Source: Streptomyces sp. B21-083 (GTDB lineage: Bacteria; Actinomycetota; Actinomycetes; Streptomycetales; Streptomycetaceae). From it: a stretch of 64,000 nt of DNA. Below are positions 56,259 through 64,000 of this stretch, one piece after another. The position numbers were made by a program, and so were the translations under genes. The stretch's first letter is position 1, and every line of letters starts with the position of its first letter. The stretch spans positions 3,534,001 to 3,598,000 of the forward strand of contig NZ_JARUND010000002.1 of assembly GCF_036898825.1 (NCBI RefSeq), given 5' to 3'. The notes under the pieces were generated by a model that saw only the letters and a list, made by a program, of their open reading frames with translations, was not told the DNA's origin and made no database searches.

Positions 56259-56295
56259 GCAGGAACCTCCCGGCCTCAGCCGGGAGAGCACTTCA
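56259..56295 (+). ncRNA. Right-end hairpin/omegaRNA 3' end of the tnpB element
   Basis: CTCCCGGC (56267-56274), loop CTCA, GCCGGGAG (56279-56286), then AGCACTTCA. This is the layout of IS605 right ends, where the omegaRNA scaffold ends and the guide begins. The expected guide would start near 56296, inside the end of the convergent TerD gene. Confidence 0.5.
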
Positions 56296-56877
56296 CTTGC
56301 TTGCGGCGAAGCGCATCAGGGCGAGTTCGTCGCCCTGCTTGATCTTCCCCGTCACGTTGATCACCTCAAGCTTCCAGGCGGAGCCGGACCGCACGGCCTT
56401 GGCGACGGCGCAGCCGTTGTCCGTGGTGAGCATGCTGGGCCAGATGTCGGCGACCTGCTGGGTGCTGCCGCCACTCGCGTCGTACACCTTGAAACTGACG
56501 TTGCGCGCCTTCTGGAAGGAACTGCCCTTCTTGTAGGCGGCGGCGACGAACACGATCGAGGTGATGTGGGGCGGGATCTTCGCGAACTCGACCATGACGG
56601 TCTCGTCGTCGCCGTCCCCGTGCCCCGTCTGGTTGTCCCCGCTGTGGAGCAGGGAGCCGTTGCCGATGGGGTCGAGCGAGTCGAGACCCGCCAGGCGCAC
56701 CGGGTCGCCGTCGTGCAGGGCGATGGCGATCAGGTCGAGGTCGGTGCCGGTCTTGCGGCGGAGTTTGCCCATCACTCCGCCGCTCGCGCCGGAGGTGGGG
56801 TCCCAGGAGGCCCCGATGGACAGATGGGTCACCCCGTCCAGGTCCGCCGGGCCGTCTTCCTTCGTGAGCGTAATCAT
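56293..56877 (-). CDS. TerD-family stress protein
   Basis: 194 residues: LDGVTHLSIGASWDPTSG, KTGTDLDLIAIALHDGDPVR, LHSGDNQTGHGDGDDETVMV with the acidic calcium-binding loops, and ITSIVFVAAAYKKGSSFQKA. TerD homologues bind calcium and are tied to tellurite and membrane stress. It is a second, intact TerD paralogue relative to the broken one at 23.5 kb. The stop codon overlaps the right end of the tnpB element, so insertion spared the coding region. Confidence 0.9.
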   Translation of the reverse strand: MITLTKEDGPADLDGVTHLSIGASWDPTSGASGGVMGKLRRKTGTDLDLIAIALHDGDPVRLAGLDSLDPIGNGSLLHSGDNQTGHGDGDDETVMVEFAKIPPHITSIVFVAAAYKKGSSFQKARNVSFKVYDASGGSTQQVADIWPSMLTTDNGCAVAKAVRSGSAWKLEVINVTGKIKQGDELALMRFAASK

Positions 56878-57013
56878 GGACCCATACTGCCTCGGCTCTC
56901 ACCGAGGTCCCAGAACAGGCCCCCCATGACGGCCGGAGACACGTTGACGCGGTTCCCGACAGATGTTCGCCGAGGGCTTGCCGGTGGTGCGGTGGAGTGA
57001 GGCCGTGCCCAGC

Positions 57014-57036
57014 GGCCCCTGACTGCCCCAGGGGCC
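57014..57036. terminator. Hairpin downstream of the metF-like gene
   Basis: GGCCCCTG (57014-57021) and CAGGGGCC (57029-57036) pair; CCCTGACT and AGTCAGGG give an alternative fold. It lies in the intergenic region after the betA operon. Confidence 0.55.
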
Positions 57037-57105
57037 CACGTGGGAGTCAGGGCCGAGTCGGGTCACCGTCACCGCGTGGCGGAGTTGGCGTCCCCGAGGC
57101 GCCCC

Positions 57106-57951
57106 TCACCCACCCAACCGCTCCAGCACAGCCCGCCGCCAACGCTCCGTCTCCTCCACCTGGTTGAACGTGAACAGGTGCAGCCCCGCCACCCCCGCCC
57201 CGGGTGCGCTCAGCGCCCCCTCCGCCCGCGAAAGCAGCCTCTCCGGCGAGTACCCCCCGGGTGCCGCGAACCGCAGGAACCACAGGGGGTGCCGGGTCAG
57301 GAAGCGTGTCGACTCGCCCACGCCGATCTTCGTCGCCATGGACAGCAGCTTCGCCCGCTGCACCGGCCCCGCGACGCCCACGTACACCGGCAGGGCGACC
57401 TCCCGGCGCCGTACACGCCCGACCCACTCCCCCAGCACCCGCGCGTCGAAGCACAGGTTGCTGACGATGTACGTGGCGTGCTCGCGCTTGTCCCACATGG
57501 CCTGGATGGTGAGGTCGTCGTCGATGAGCGGATGGCTCTCGGGGTATCCGGTGACGCCGACGTCCGTGAACGGGCTGCCCAGCTCACCGAGCCTCCGTAG
57601 CACCGGCAAGGCACCCTCGTAGGACCCGGCCGGAGGATCCGCGTCGCCCGCCGGGACGAAGACGTCCTCCACCCCCAGCTCCCGCAACCGGTCGACGACG
57701 TCCTTGAGATGGGCGTCGTCCCGCAGCAGCCGGGCGGGGACGTGAGGGACGACGCGACAGCCGTGCGACGCCAGTCGACCGGCCAGGTCGAGGGTCGGTT
57801 CCAGGCCCTTGACCGGCGATGCCGTCACCGTGACGACGGCATCGCGCGGCAGGTGGGCGAGGACCTTCTCCTCGGTCGTCTTCGCGGGCAGGACCTCGTA
57901 ACGGACGCGTTCCAGCAGCGCCCTGAGCCCGCGAAGCCCTGAGGTACCCAA
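57106..57951 (-). CDS. metF: Methylenetetrahydrofolate reductase homologue
   Basis: 281 residues of the MTHFR TIM-barrel family: VTVTASPVKGLEPTLDLAGR, HGCRVVPHVPARLLRDDAHL, VEDVFVPAGDADPPAGSYEG, and QAMWDKREHATYIVSNLCFD. It lacks several features of housekeeping MetF and may be a catabolic variant acting on methylene-THF made by dimethylglycine and sarcosine oxidation. The TTG at 57951 lies 6 nt after the betA stop, so it is cotranscribed; the start codon is unusual and uncertain. Symbol is by family only. Confidence 0.8.
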   Translation of the reverse strand: MGTSGLRGLRALLERVRYEVLPAKTTEEKVLAHLPRDAVVTVTASPVKGLEPTLDLAGRLASHGCRVVPHVPARLLRDDAHLKDVVDRLRELGVEDVFVPAGDADPPAGSYEGALPVLRRLGELGSPFTDVGVTGYPESHPLIDDDLTIQAMWDKREHATYIVSNLCFDARVLGEWVGRVRRREVALPVYVGVAGPVQRAKLLSMATKIGVGESTRFLTRHPLWFLRFAAPGGYSPERLLSRAEGALSAPGAGVAGLHLFTFNQVEETERWRRAVLERLGG

Positions 57952-57957
57952 CGCCCG

Positions 57958-59637
57958 CTACCCGGTCTGCTGGGCGTCGGCGTCGCGGTGGCGGTAGTAC
58001 GCGGCACGGGAAGCCGGCAGTGGCCGCTTGCCGAGGATCAGGTCGGCGGCCTTCTCGGCGATCATCATCACCGGCGCGTAGATGTTGCCGTTGGTGACGT
58101 AGGGCATGACGGAGGCGTCCACGACGCGCAGCCCCTCCACCCCGTGCACCCGCATGCTCTCCGGGTCGACGACGGCCATCCCGTCCTCCGCGGGCCCCAT
58201 CTTGCAGGTGCAGGACGGATGCAGGGCCGTCTCGCCCTCCTTGGCGACCCAGTCGAGGATCTCCTCGTCCGACTCCACCTTCGCCCCGGGCGACACCTCA
58301 CCGTCGTTGTAGGGGGCGAGGGCGGGCTGGCTGAGGAGCTTGCGCGCGACACGGATCGCCTCGACCCACTCCCGCCGGTCCTGCTCGGTGGAGAGGTAGT
58401 TGAAGCGCAGCGCCGGATGTTCGCGCGGATCTTTGCTCTTGATCTTCACGGAGCCGATGGCGTCGGAGTACATGGGGCCCACGTGCACCTGGTAGCCGTG
58501 GCCGCCGGCCGGGGACGAGCCGTCGTAGCGGACGGCGATGGGCAGGAAGTGGAACATCAGGTTGGGGTAGGCGACGTCCTCGTTGCTGCGGGCGAAGCCG
58601 CCGGCCTCGAAGTGGTTGGTGGCGGCGGGACCCTTGCGGAACAGCCACTGCAGGCCGATGAAGGGGGCGCGCCACTTCGCCATGTACGGCTGCATGGACA
58701 CGGGTTGCTTGCAGGCGTACTGGACGTACACCTCCAGGTGGTCCTGCATGTTCTCGCCGACGCCGGGGAGGTCGTGGACGACGTCGACACCGAGGGCGCG
58801 CAGTTCCTCGGCGTTGCCTACGCCCGACAGCTGGAGCAGTTGCGGGGAGTTGATGGCGCCGCCGCAGAGGACGACCTCCTTGGCGCGGACCTGCTGGGGC
58901 GCCCCCTTGCCCCGCTGGTACTCGACGCCTACGGCCCGCTTGCCTTCGAAGAGGATGCGGGTGACCAGCGCGCGCGTCTTCACCGTGAGGTTGGGCCGCT
59001 TGCGGACGGGCTTGAGGTACGCCTTGGAGGCCGAGAGCCGGCGGCCCCGGTGGACGTTGCGGTCGAACTTGGCGAAGCCCTCCTGCCGGTACCCGTTGAC
59101 GTCGTCGGTGGGCGCGTACCCCGCTTCCTCGGTGGCCTTGAGGAAGGCGCCGAAGAGCGGGTTGGTGGCTGGGCCGCGTTCGAGGACGAGGGGGCCGTCG
59201 TGGCCGCGGAACTCGTCGTCCGGGTCGGCGGCGAGACAGTTCTCCATGCGCCGGAAGTACGGCAGACAGTGCGCGTAGTCCCATTTCCCCATGCCCGGGT
59301 CGGCCGCCCAGCGCTCGTAGTCCAGGGGGTTTCCGCGCTGGAAGATCATGCCGTTGATGCTGCTGGAGCCGCCGAGCACCTTGCCGCGGGCGTGGTAGAC
59401 GCGCCGGCCGCCCATGTGGGGTTCGGGCTCGGACTCGTACTTCCAGTCGTAGAAGCGGCTGCCGATGGGATAGGTCAGGGCCGCGGGCATGTGGATGAAG
59501 ACGTCCCACGGGTAGTCGGGCCGGCCGGCCTCCAGCACGAGCACCTGGTTCGCCGGGTCCGCGGAGAGCCTGTTTGCCAGTGCGCTGCCGGCCGAACCGC
59601 CGCCGACGATGACGAAGTCGTATTGCAGGGGAGCCAT
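57958..59637 (-). CDS. betA: Choline dehydrogenase (GMC oxidoreductase)
   Basis: 559 residues. FAD motif [20 protein letters not shown] at the N-terminus, GMC signature 1 [20 protein letters not shown], signature 2 [14 protein letters not shown], active-site region [20 protein letters not shown] and [20 protein letters not shown]. Length and pattern match BetA, which oxidises choline to betaine aldehyde. ATG 59637 with GAGAG upstream; an earlier ATG has no RBS. It is divergent from the iclR gene with shared operator sites. Confidence 0.9.
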   Translation of the reverse strand: MAPLQYDFVIVGGGSAGSALANRLSADPANQVLVLEAGRPDYPWDVFIHMPAALTYPIGSRFYDWKYESEPEPHMGGRRVYHARGKVLGGSSSINGMIFQRGNPLDYERWAADPGMGKWDYAHCLPYFRRMENCLAADPDDEFRGHDGPLVLERGPATNPLFGAFLKATEEAGYAPTDDVNGYRQEGFAKFDRNVHRGRRLSASKAYLKPVRKRPNLTVKTRALVTRILFEGKRAVGVEYQRGKGAPQQVRAKEVVLCGGAINSPQLLQLSGVGNAEELRALGVDVVHDLPGVGENMQDHLEVYVQYACKQPVSMQPYMAKWRAPFIGLQWLFRKGPAATNHFEAGGFARSNEDVAYPNLMFHFLPIAVRYDGSSPAGGHGYQVHVGPMYSDAIGSVKIKSKDPREHPALRFNYLSTEQDRREWVEAIRVARKLLSQPALAPYNDGEVSPGAKVESDEEILDWVAKEGETALHPSCTCKMGPAEDGMAVVDPESMRVHGVEGLRVVDASVMPYVTNGNIYAPVMMIAEKAADLILGKRPLPASRAAYYRHRDADAQQTG

Positions 59638-59689
59638 GATCTCTCGTCTCGCTCGCGCCGTAGATACGCCAGGCATGCTAATCCAGTAG

Positions 59690-59720
59690 CGCTATACGCA
59701 CCAGGTTGCGGGAAGCGCAA
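59690..59720 (-). promoter_or_regulatory. betA promoter and TTGCG-N5-CGCAA operator
   Basis: TTGCGGGAAGCGCAA (59706-59720) is a palindrome with a 5-nt centre. On the minus strand it supplies -35 TTGCGC, and TATAGC follows after 18 nt as -10. The -10 lies in GGTGCGTATAGCG, a motif also present before the ferredoxin gene. Confidence 0.6.
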
Positions 59721-59750
59721 CATGCAAGCTTCTGGTTTCGGGGCTGTTAC

Positions 59751-59781
59751 TTGCAATGGTGTTGTTTACTGCGCGTATAGT
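59751..59781 (+). promoter_or_regulatory. iclR promoter, leaderless transcript
   Basis: TTGCAA (59751-59756), 19-nt spacer, TATAGT (59776-59781) 6 nt before the GTG at 59788. The start of transcription must fall at the start codon. TGCGCGTATAG around the -10 is again the cluster motif, suggesting autoregulation. Confidence 0.5.
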
Positions 59782-59787
59782 TTCGCT

Positions 59788-60585
59788 GTGAGCAACCACA
59801 GCACAGACACCGAAACGTCCAGTACACAGGCCGGCGGAGTGCAGTCGGTCGACCGCGCGATCAGCGTTCTGGAGATTCTCGCCCAGCGCGGCGAGGCAGG
59901 CGTCAGCGAGGTCGCTGCCGAGATCGATGTTCACAAATCCACCGCTTTCCGGCTGCTCGGCGCGCTGGAGGCACGAGGTCTGGTGGAGCAGGCGGGTGAG
60001 CGCGGCAAGTACCGTCTCGGCTTCGGCATCGTGCGCCTCGCCGGCGCGGTCACCGGCAGTATCGACATCACCCAGCAGGGCCGCCCGGTCTGCGAGCAGC
60101 TCGCCGAGGAGATCGGTGAGACCGTCAACATCGCCGTGATGCAGGAGCACTACGCGGTCAACCTGTACGAGGTACGGGGTCCCGGCGCCGTCAGCGCGTA
60201 CAACTGGGTCGGCCAGCTGACCCCGCTGCACGCCACCTCCAGCGGCAAGATCCTGCTGGCCCACCTGCCCGCGAAGGACCGCACCGCACTGCTGAACGGG
60301 GCCGGCCTGAAGAAGGTCACCCCGCACACCATCACCGCGAAGACGAAGCTGGAGAGGGACCTCGCGGAGGCGCGGGAGCGGGGGTACGCGTGGACGCGGG
60401 AGGAGTTGGAGATCGGGCTGCACGCGATGGCGGCGCCGATCCGCGATCATTCCGGGGCGGTTGTCGCGGCGGTGAGTGCGTCGGGGCCGTCCTACCGGTT
60501 CACGACGGAGCGGTTGCACGAGTTGGCGCCGATCCTGGTCAAGGGGGCGGCGGAGATCAGTCATCGGATGGGGTATCTGGGGTGA
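59788..60585 (+). CDS. IclR-family transcriptional regulator
   Basis: 265 residues. HTH: VQSVDRAISVLEILAQRGEA, VSEVAAEIDVHKSTAFRLLG; effector domain: LGFGIVRLAGAVTGSIDITQ, LHATSSGKILLAHLPAKD, and AMAAPIRDHSGAVVAAVSAS. GTG start with no Shine-Dalgarno sequence but a TATAGT -10 six bases upstream. Divergent from betA, it is the best candidate to read the repeated GTTGCG/TGCGTATAGC sites and to control choline/betaine use; effector unknown. Confidence 0.93.
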   Translation: MSNHSTDTETSSTQAGGVQSVDRAISVLEILAQRGEAGVSEVAAEIDVHKSTAFRLLGALEARGLVEQAGERGKYRLGFGIVRLAGAVTGSIDITQQGRPVCEQLAEEIGETVNIAVMQEHYAVNLYEVRGPGAVSAYNWVGQLTPLHATSSGKILLAHLPAKDRTALLNGAGLKKVTPHTITAKTKLERDLAEARERGYAWTREELEIGLHAMAAPIRDHSGAVVAAVSASGPSYRFTTERLHELAPILVKGAAEISHRMGYLG

Positions 60586-60604
60586 GTTCGTCGGGCGCGG
60601 GCCC

Positions 60605-60642
60605 GGTGGGGGCTTGTCGCGCAGTTCCCCGCGCCCCTTAAA
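60605..60642. repeat. Dispersed intergenic repeat, copy 2
   Basis: On the minus strand TAAGGGGCGCGGGGAACTGC, then GCGACAAGCCCCC; its first bases form the gbcA stop codon. It lies between convergent iclR and gbcA and probably acts in termination. Confidence 0.75.
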
Positions 60643-61765
60643 GGCGCGTGCCCAGGCGCTCGGTCACCCAGTCGTGGAACGCGCCGATGTGGTGCTCGCT
60701 CGGGACCAGGACGCCGCCCTTGGCGTACAGCCGGGAGCTCATGCCGGGCTGGGTGCGTTCGCAGGCCTCGAAGTCCTGGCGGTTGACGCGGTCGAAGAGT
60801 TCCACGGACCGGGTGACGTCCTTGCCGCTCTCGACGACGTGCGGGAGATACAGCCAGTCGCACTCGACGATCGTGCGGTCGGCGGCCACCGGGTACATGC
60901 GGTGGAAGATCACATGGTCGGGAACGAGGTTGATGAACACCTGCGGCTTGATGGTGATCGCGTAGTAGCGGCGGTCCTGGTCCTCGGCGACACCCGGGAT
61001 ACGGTCCAGGCCCTCGGAGCCGTCGATGGTGAACCCCTGGACCTCCCCGCCGAACTCGGCGCCGTGGCCGACGTAGTACTGGGCGGCGTAACCGTCGGCG
61101 AACTCGGGGAGCACCTCGGTGAGTTCGGGGTGGATCGTGGCGCAGTGGTAGCACTCCATGAAGTTCTCGATGATGAGCTTCCAGTTGGCCTTCACGTCGT
61201 AGACGATCCGCTTGCCGACCGAGAGGTTGTCGATGTCGTAGTGCTCGATCGACTCGACGTCACCGAGCCGGCCGATGACCTCGCCTATCACGTCCTCCTC
61301 GAAGGAGGGCGGGTTCTCCGCGAGACAGACCCACACATAGCCGAGCCATTCCCGGACGGCCACCGCCACCAGGCCGTACTCGGTGCGGCCGACGTCGGGC
61401 ATCTTGGTGAGGTTGGGCGCGGCGACGAGCTTGCCGTCCAGGCCGTACGTCCAGGCGTGGTACGGGCACTGGAAGGCCCGCTTGACCTCGCCGGTCTCCT
61501 CCGTGCAGAGCTTGGCTCCGCGGTGCCGGCACACGTTGAAGTAGGCGCGGATCGAGTTGTCCCGCGCGCGGGTGACGAGGATGCTCTCGCGGCCCACGTC
61601 GACAGTCCGGAAGGCACCGGGCTTCGTCAGTTCGGAGGCGCGCGCGACACAGAACCACATGGTCTCGAATATGCGCTCCTGCTCCTGCGCGAAGATCCCC
61701 GCGTCCGTGTAGGAGGAGCCGGGAAGGGTGGCGATCAGACTGTCGGGCAGGCTGTTCGAGGTCAC
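60638..61765 (-). CDS. gbcA: Glycine betaine demethylase, Rieske oxygenase subunit
   Basis: 375 residues of the ring-hydroxylating oxygenase alpha type. Rieske ligands: Cys79-x-His81 in NVCRHRGAKL and Cys100-x2-His103 in FQCPYHAWTYGLDG. Mononuclear iron site: ENFMECYHCATIHPELTEVL. The similarity of the catalytic domain to GbcA/BmoA and surrounding betaine genes support conversion of glycine betaine to dimethylglycine and formaldehyde. GTG 61765 has GAGGAG upstream. No GbcB-type reductase adjoins; the ferredoxin and FAD reductase genes upstream probably supply electrons. Confidence 0.88.
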   Translation of the reverse strand: MTSNSLPDSLIATLPGSSYTDAGIFAQEQERIFETMWFCVARASELTKPGAFRTVDVGRESILVTRARDNSIRAYFNVCRHRGAKLCTEETGEVKRAFQCPYHAWTYGLDGKLVAAPNLTKMPDVGRTEYGLVAVAVREWLGYVWVCLAENPPSFEEDVIGEVIGRLGDVESIEHYDIDNLSVGKRIVYDVKANWKLIIENFMECYHCATIHPELTEVLPEFADGYAAQYYVGHGAEFGGEVQGFTIDGSEGLDRIPGVAEDQDRRYYAITIKPQVFINLVPDHVIFHRMYPVAADRTIVECDWLYLPHVVESGKDVTRSVELFDRVNRQDFEACERTQPGMSSRLYAKGGVLVPSEHHIGAFHDWVTERLGTRL

Positions 61766-61861
61766 GGTGCACTCCTCGGAGAGACGTCGTGGTCGTGTGG
61801 ATGATCGGTCAACTGGACAGCGCTCTGGGCGGGTAGCGCCCCGCAGGGGCGCACCCGTCCA

Positions 61862-61890
61862 GGGGCGCGGGGAACTGCGCGACCAGCCCC
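61862..61890. repeat. Dispersed intergenic repeat, copy 3
   Basis: GGGGCGCGGGGAACTGCGCG then ACCAGCCCC, between the reductase gene and gbcA. It may separate their expression. Confidence 0.75.
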
Positions 61891-61910
61891 CACCGGGCCC
61901 GCAGCCAAAT

Positions 61911-63080
61911 TCACCGCACCCCCGGCACCGCACTCAACTGCTTCCGCCACCGCACGAACAACCGGGGCTGATTCATCCCCAGCACACCCACCGGCTCCCC
62001 GCCCCGCCGGTAAACAGCCAGGACGTTCCGCTCACCGACAGCCCCCTCCTCCACAGCCACACTGTCAGCGACCCCCGCATGGCCGACGAACTGAATCTTC
62101 ACCCCGTACTGGTCGGACCAGAAATACGGCGGCCGGGGCACCCCCGTCTCCACCGCACCCCCCGCCAGCAGCGTCGCCACGGCGGCAGCGGGACGCTCCA
62201 GCGCGCCCGTCCAGTGCTCGACCCGGCGATGGGCGTCGACCCGGGGGTCGTACCAGTTGGCGCAGTCGCCGACCGCGACCACACCGGCCAGGCTGGTGCG
62301 GCCGTCGGCGCCGCACTTGACGCCGTTCTCCAGGGCCACGCCGGACCCCGCCAGCCAGTCGACGCAGGGTCGCGCGCCCACCCCGACGACGACGATGTCG
62401 GCGGGAACACCGCGCCCGTCCGCCAGCAGCACGGCCTCGACCCGGCTCTCCCCGCTCAGCCCCTTGACCCCGGTCCCGCAGAGCAGGCGTACGCCGTGGT
62501 CGGCGTGGAGGCCGGAGACTACGGCGCCCATGGTCTCGCCGAGTGGTCCGGCGAGCGGTGTCGGGGCGGCCTCGACGACCGTCACGTCGAGGCCGAGGGC
62601 GTACGCGGTGGAGGCGACCTCGGCGCCGATGAAGCCGCCGCCGATCACCACCAGCCTTCCGCCGCGGGCCAGTTCGTCGCGCAGGGCGCGGGCGTCGTCG
62701 AGGGTGCGCAGGGTGTGCACACCGGTCAGGCCGTCGGCGCCCGGCAGGGTGCGGGCGGCGGCGCCGGTCGCGATGACGATGCCGTCCGCGCGTACGACCC
62801 GGCCGTCGGCGAGGCGGACGGACCGGTCGGTGCGGTCGAGGCCGATCGCGCGGGTGCCCAGAAGCCACTCCGCCCGCAGGTCCTCGCCGTCCGTCTCCAG
62901 TCCGAGCTCCGCCTCGCCGAGGGTTCCGGCCAGGAACTCCTTGGACAACGGCGGTCTGTCGTACGGGCGGTGAGCCTCGTCGCCGATCAGTACCAGCCGT
63001 CCGTCATAGCCCTGCTTGCGCAGGGAGCGCGCCGCCGACAGTCCGGCCAGCGAGGCGCCCACCACGGCCACCGTCCTCAC
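61911..63080 (-). CDS. Rieske-type ferredoxin reductase (FAD, NADH)
   Basis: 389 residues. FAD site RTVAVVGASLAGLSAARSLR and the RPPLSKEFLAG segment; NAD site RLVVIGGGFIGAEVASTAYA; ATPase-like C-terminal GVVAVGDCANWYDPRVDAHR and VEHWTGALERPAAAVATLLA. This is the oxygenase-coupled ferredoxin reductase family. Its GTG overlaps the ferredoxin stop (GTGA, 63077-63080). It should pass electrons from NADH to the ferredoxin and on to GbcA. Confidence 0.9.
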   Translation of the reverse strand: MRTVAVVGASLAGLSAARSLRKQGYDGRLVLIGDEAHRPYDRPPLSKEFLAGTLGEAELGLETDGEDLRAEWLLGTRAIGLDRTDRSVRLADGRVVRADGIVIATGAAARTLPGADGLTGVHTLRTLDDARALRDELARGGRLVVIGGGFIGAEVASTAYALGLDVTVVEAAPTPLAGPLGETMGAVVSGLHADHGVRLLCGTGVKGLSGESRVEAVLLADGRGVPADIVVVGVGARPCVDWLAGSGVALENGVKCGADGRTSLAGVVAVGDCANWYDPRVDAHRRVEHWTGALERPAAAVATLLAGGAVETGVPRPPYFWSDQYGVKIQFVGHAGVADSVAVEEGAVGERNVLAVYRRGGEPVGVLGMNQPRLFVRWRKQLSAVPGVR

Positions 63081-63439
63081 GCGGGACCCCCGGCGAGCCG
63101 GGCCGCGATACAGGGGGGCAGGTTGGGGGCGTCCGTGGACACCCGTACGTAGATCATGCCGTCCTCGACGACGACCTCGTGCGTCCGCACGGGCAGCTTG
63201 GCCGGCGGGGAGTCGACGGCGCCGGTGCGCAGGTCGAACTTCGAGGCGTGCAGCGGGCATTCCACCTCGCAGCCCTCCAACCAGCCGTCGGCGAGCGAGG
63301 CATCCTGGTGGGTGCAGGTGTCGTCGATGGCGAAGACCTCGCCGTCGTCGGTGTGGAACACCGAGACGGGCGGGTCGATGTCGAGCCGGAGGGCCTCACC
63401 TCGCGGGAGATCCGCGAGACGGCACGCGGGAATCATCAT
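63077..63439 (-). CDS. Rieske ferredoxin
   Basis: 120 residues with Cys42-x-His44 (DTCTHQDASLADG) and Cys61-x2-His64 (ECPLHASKFDLRTG), a soluble Rieske [2Fe-2S] ferredoxin of the dioxygenase type. It is coupled to the reductase gene. Its promoter holds a palindrome nearly identical to that of betA, so the electron-transfer pair is likely induced with choline/betaine degradation. Confidence 0.92.
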   Translation of the reverse strand: MMIPACRLADLPRGEALRLDIDPPVSVFHTDDGEVFAIDDTCTHQDASLADGWLEGCEVECPLHASKFDLRTGAVDSPPAKLPVRTHEVVVEDGMIYVRVSTDAPNLPPCIAARLAGGPA

Positions 63440-63451
63440 GACACCTCGGTG

Positions 63452-63482
63452 CGTATAGCGAAACGGATTGCGGTAAGCGCAA
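63452..63482 (-). promoter_or_regulatory. Ferredoxin operon promoter with TTGCG-N5-CGCAA operator
   Basis: TTGCGGTAAGCGCAA (63468-63482) differs from the betA site by one base. TTGCGC is -35 and TATACG a -10 after 19 nt; GTGCGTATAGCG (63450-63461) is shared with betA. Farther upstream (63550-63592) lie GTTGCGTCATGAACAAC and TTGCACAACGC, possibly more sites; bases 63483-63722 hold no gene. Confidence 0.6.
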
Positions 63483-63722
63483 CGTCAGTTTGAGGGCGCC
63501 CAGAACCCTTGTCAAGAAGTCCAGGGACCGGGATGAGCCATGACAGTGGGTTGCGTCATGAACAACTTCGCGCACATTGCACAACGCGAAACCAAGCGAG
63601 CCCGATGCCGGACCGAGCGCTTCGAAGCAGCTCGGACAGACATCGGGCAGGCATCGGGCAGACGTCAAGCAGCGAAGTCCCCTGCTGGGGGGCGTACGGA
63701 TCGCCGGCGCCGAACCGGAGGG

Positions 63723-64000
63723 TCAGAAACCGCGGTCGATCCACTCCTGGAGGTGCGGGGCCTCGGCGGCGACCGTGGTGGTGTCCCCGTGTCCCGTGTA
63801 TACGACGGTGTCGCCGGGCAGCGTCAGCAGCCGGTCCCGGATCGAGTCGACGATGGTCGGGAAGTGGGAGTAGGAGCGGCCGGTGGCGCCGGGGCCGCCC
63901 GCGAAGAGCGTGTCACCGCCGAAGAGGGCGCTCAGGGCGGGTGCGTACAGGCAGACCGCGCCCGGGGCATGGCCGGGCGTGTGCAGCACCGTCAGCTCGA
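63723..64000 (-). CDS. MBL-fold metallo-hydrolase, cut by the window end
   Basis: The C-terminal 92 residues: LTVLHTPGHAPGAVCLYAPA with a zinc-binding His, LFGGDTLFAGGPGATGRSY with Asp, and VVYTGHGDTTTVAAEAPHLQ with the last His. The frame stays open to the window edge, so the N-terminal HxHxDH part lies beyond. In Streptomyces this type commonly follows the mycothiol-dependent formaldehyde dehydrogenase gene. This would suit formaldehyde from betaine demethylation, but that gene is not visible. Confidence 0.85.
   Translation of the reverse strand, partial: ELTVLHTPGHAPGAVCLYAPALSALFGGDTLFAGGPGATGRSYSHFPTIVDSIRDRLLTLPGDTVVYTGHGDTTTVAAEAPHLQEWIDRGF

Noticed and set aside
57988..59787. 600-codon upstream extension of the iclR frame across betA
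   Set aside because: It is the betA antisense shadow; the regulator begins at GTG 59788 next to a -10 box.

Overview
The window looks like a piece of a Streptomyces (or close actinomycete) chromosome. It has very high GC in third codon positions, frequent GTG/TTG starts, Tat-type signal peptides, a sortase-E-type LAETG surface protein, an SSB like sporulation SsbB, and dispersed GC-rich intergenic repeats. Gene assignments rest on motif recognition only; no database search was run.

Region 1 (1-9.3 kb) is core-like: an ettA/thioesterase/hypothetical operon, a thioester-domain surface protein, an SSB and a coupled pair of dynamin-like GTPases. A tRNA-Arg(UCU) gene at 9.6 kb borders region 2 (9.7-17.7 kb), a decayed accessory island. 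It holds a PUA-like/CBS/HEPN fusion protein (a candidate defence RNase), a Fic protein with a leaderless, operator-overlapped promoter, integrase and GntR remnants, a Phd-PIN toxin-antitoxin operon with its operator, and a TnpB-like gene.

Region 3 (17.8-25.6 kb) has two coupled CorC/HlyC membrane proteins, then a stress block (Spo0M, a 5'-deleted TerB, M56 peptidase, BlaI repressor, a frameshifted TerD). TACA/TGTA-type palindromes recur at its promoters. TatA and an alpha/beta hydrolase follow; the hydrolase has a short leader ORF and a foldable 5' leader.

Region 4 (25.7-32.8 kb) is a secreted carbohydrate-degradation locus on the minus strand: GH115 alpha-glucuronidase, two jelly-roll polysaccharide lyases and a GH95-like enzyme. 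The lyase promoter is bracketed by an 18-bp perfect inverted repeat and a LacI-type operator precedes the GH115 gene.

Region 5 (32.9-47.9 kb and 57.1-64 kb) encodes glycine betaine uptake and degradation: choline dehydrogenase (betA), betaine aldehyde dehydrogenase (betB), a betaine ABC transporter, a Rieske betaine demethylase with ferredoxin and reductase, dimethylglycine oxidase and sarcosine oxidase (soxB, a fused soxD-soxA, soxG). C1-folate enzymes (purU, metF-like), an IclR regulator and the start of an MBL-fold hydrolase accompany it. GTTGCG/TGCGTATAGC-type sites at several promoters suggest a common regulon.

Region 6 (48-57 kb) is a second accessory stretch cutting into region 5: transposase and methyltransferase fragments, an S53 peptidase, an APH-like kinase, a GNAT acetyltransferase, a radical SAM/PCMT-like methyltransferase pair typical of peptide modification, a 5'-truncated TnpB with an omegaRNA-like right end, and a TerD protein.
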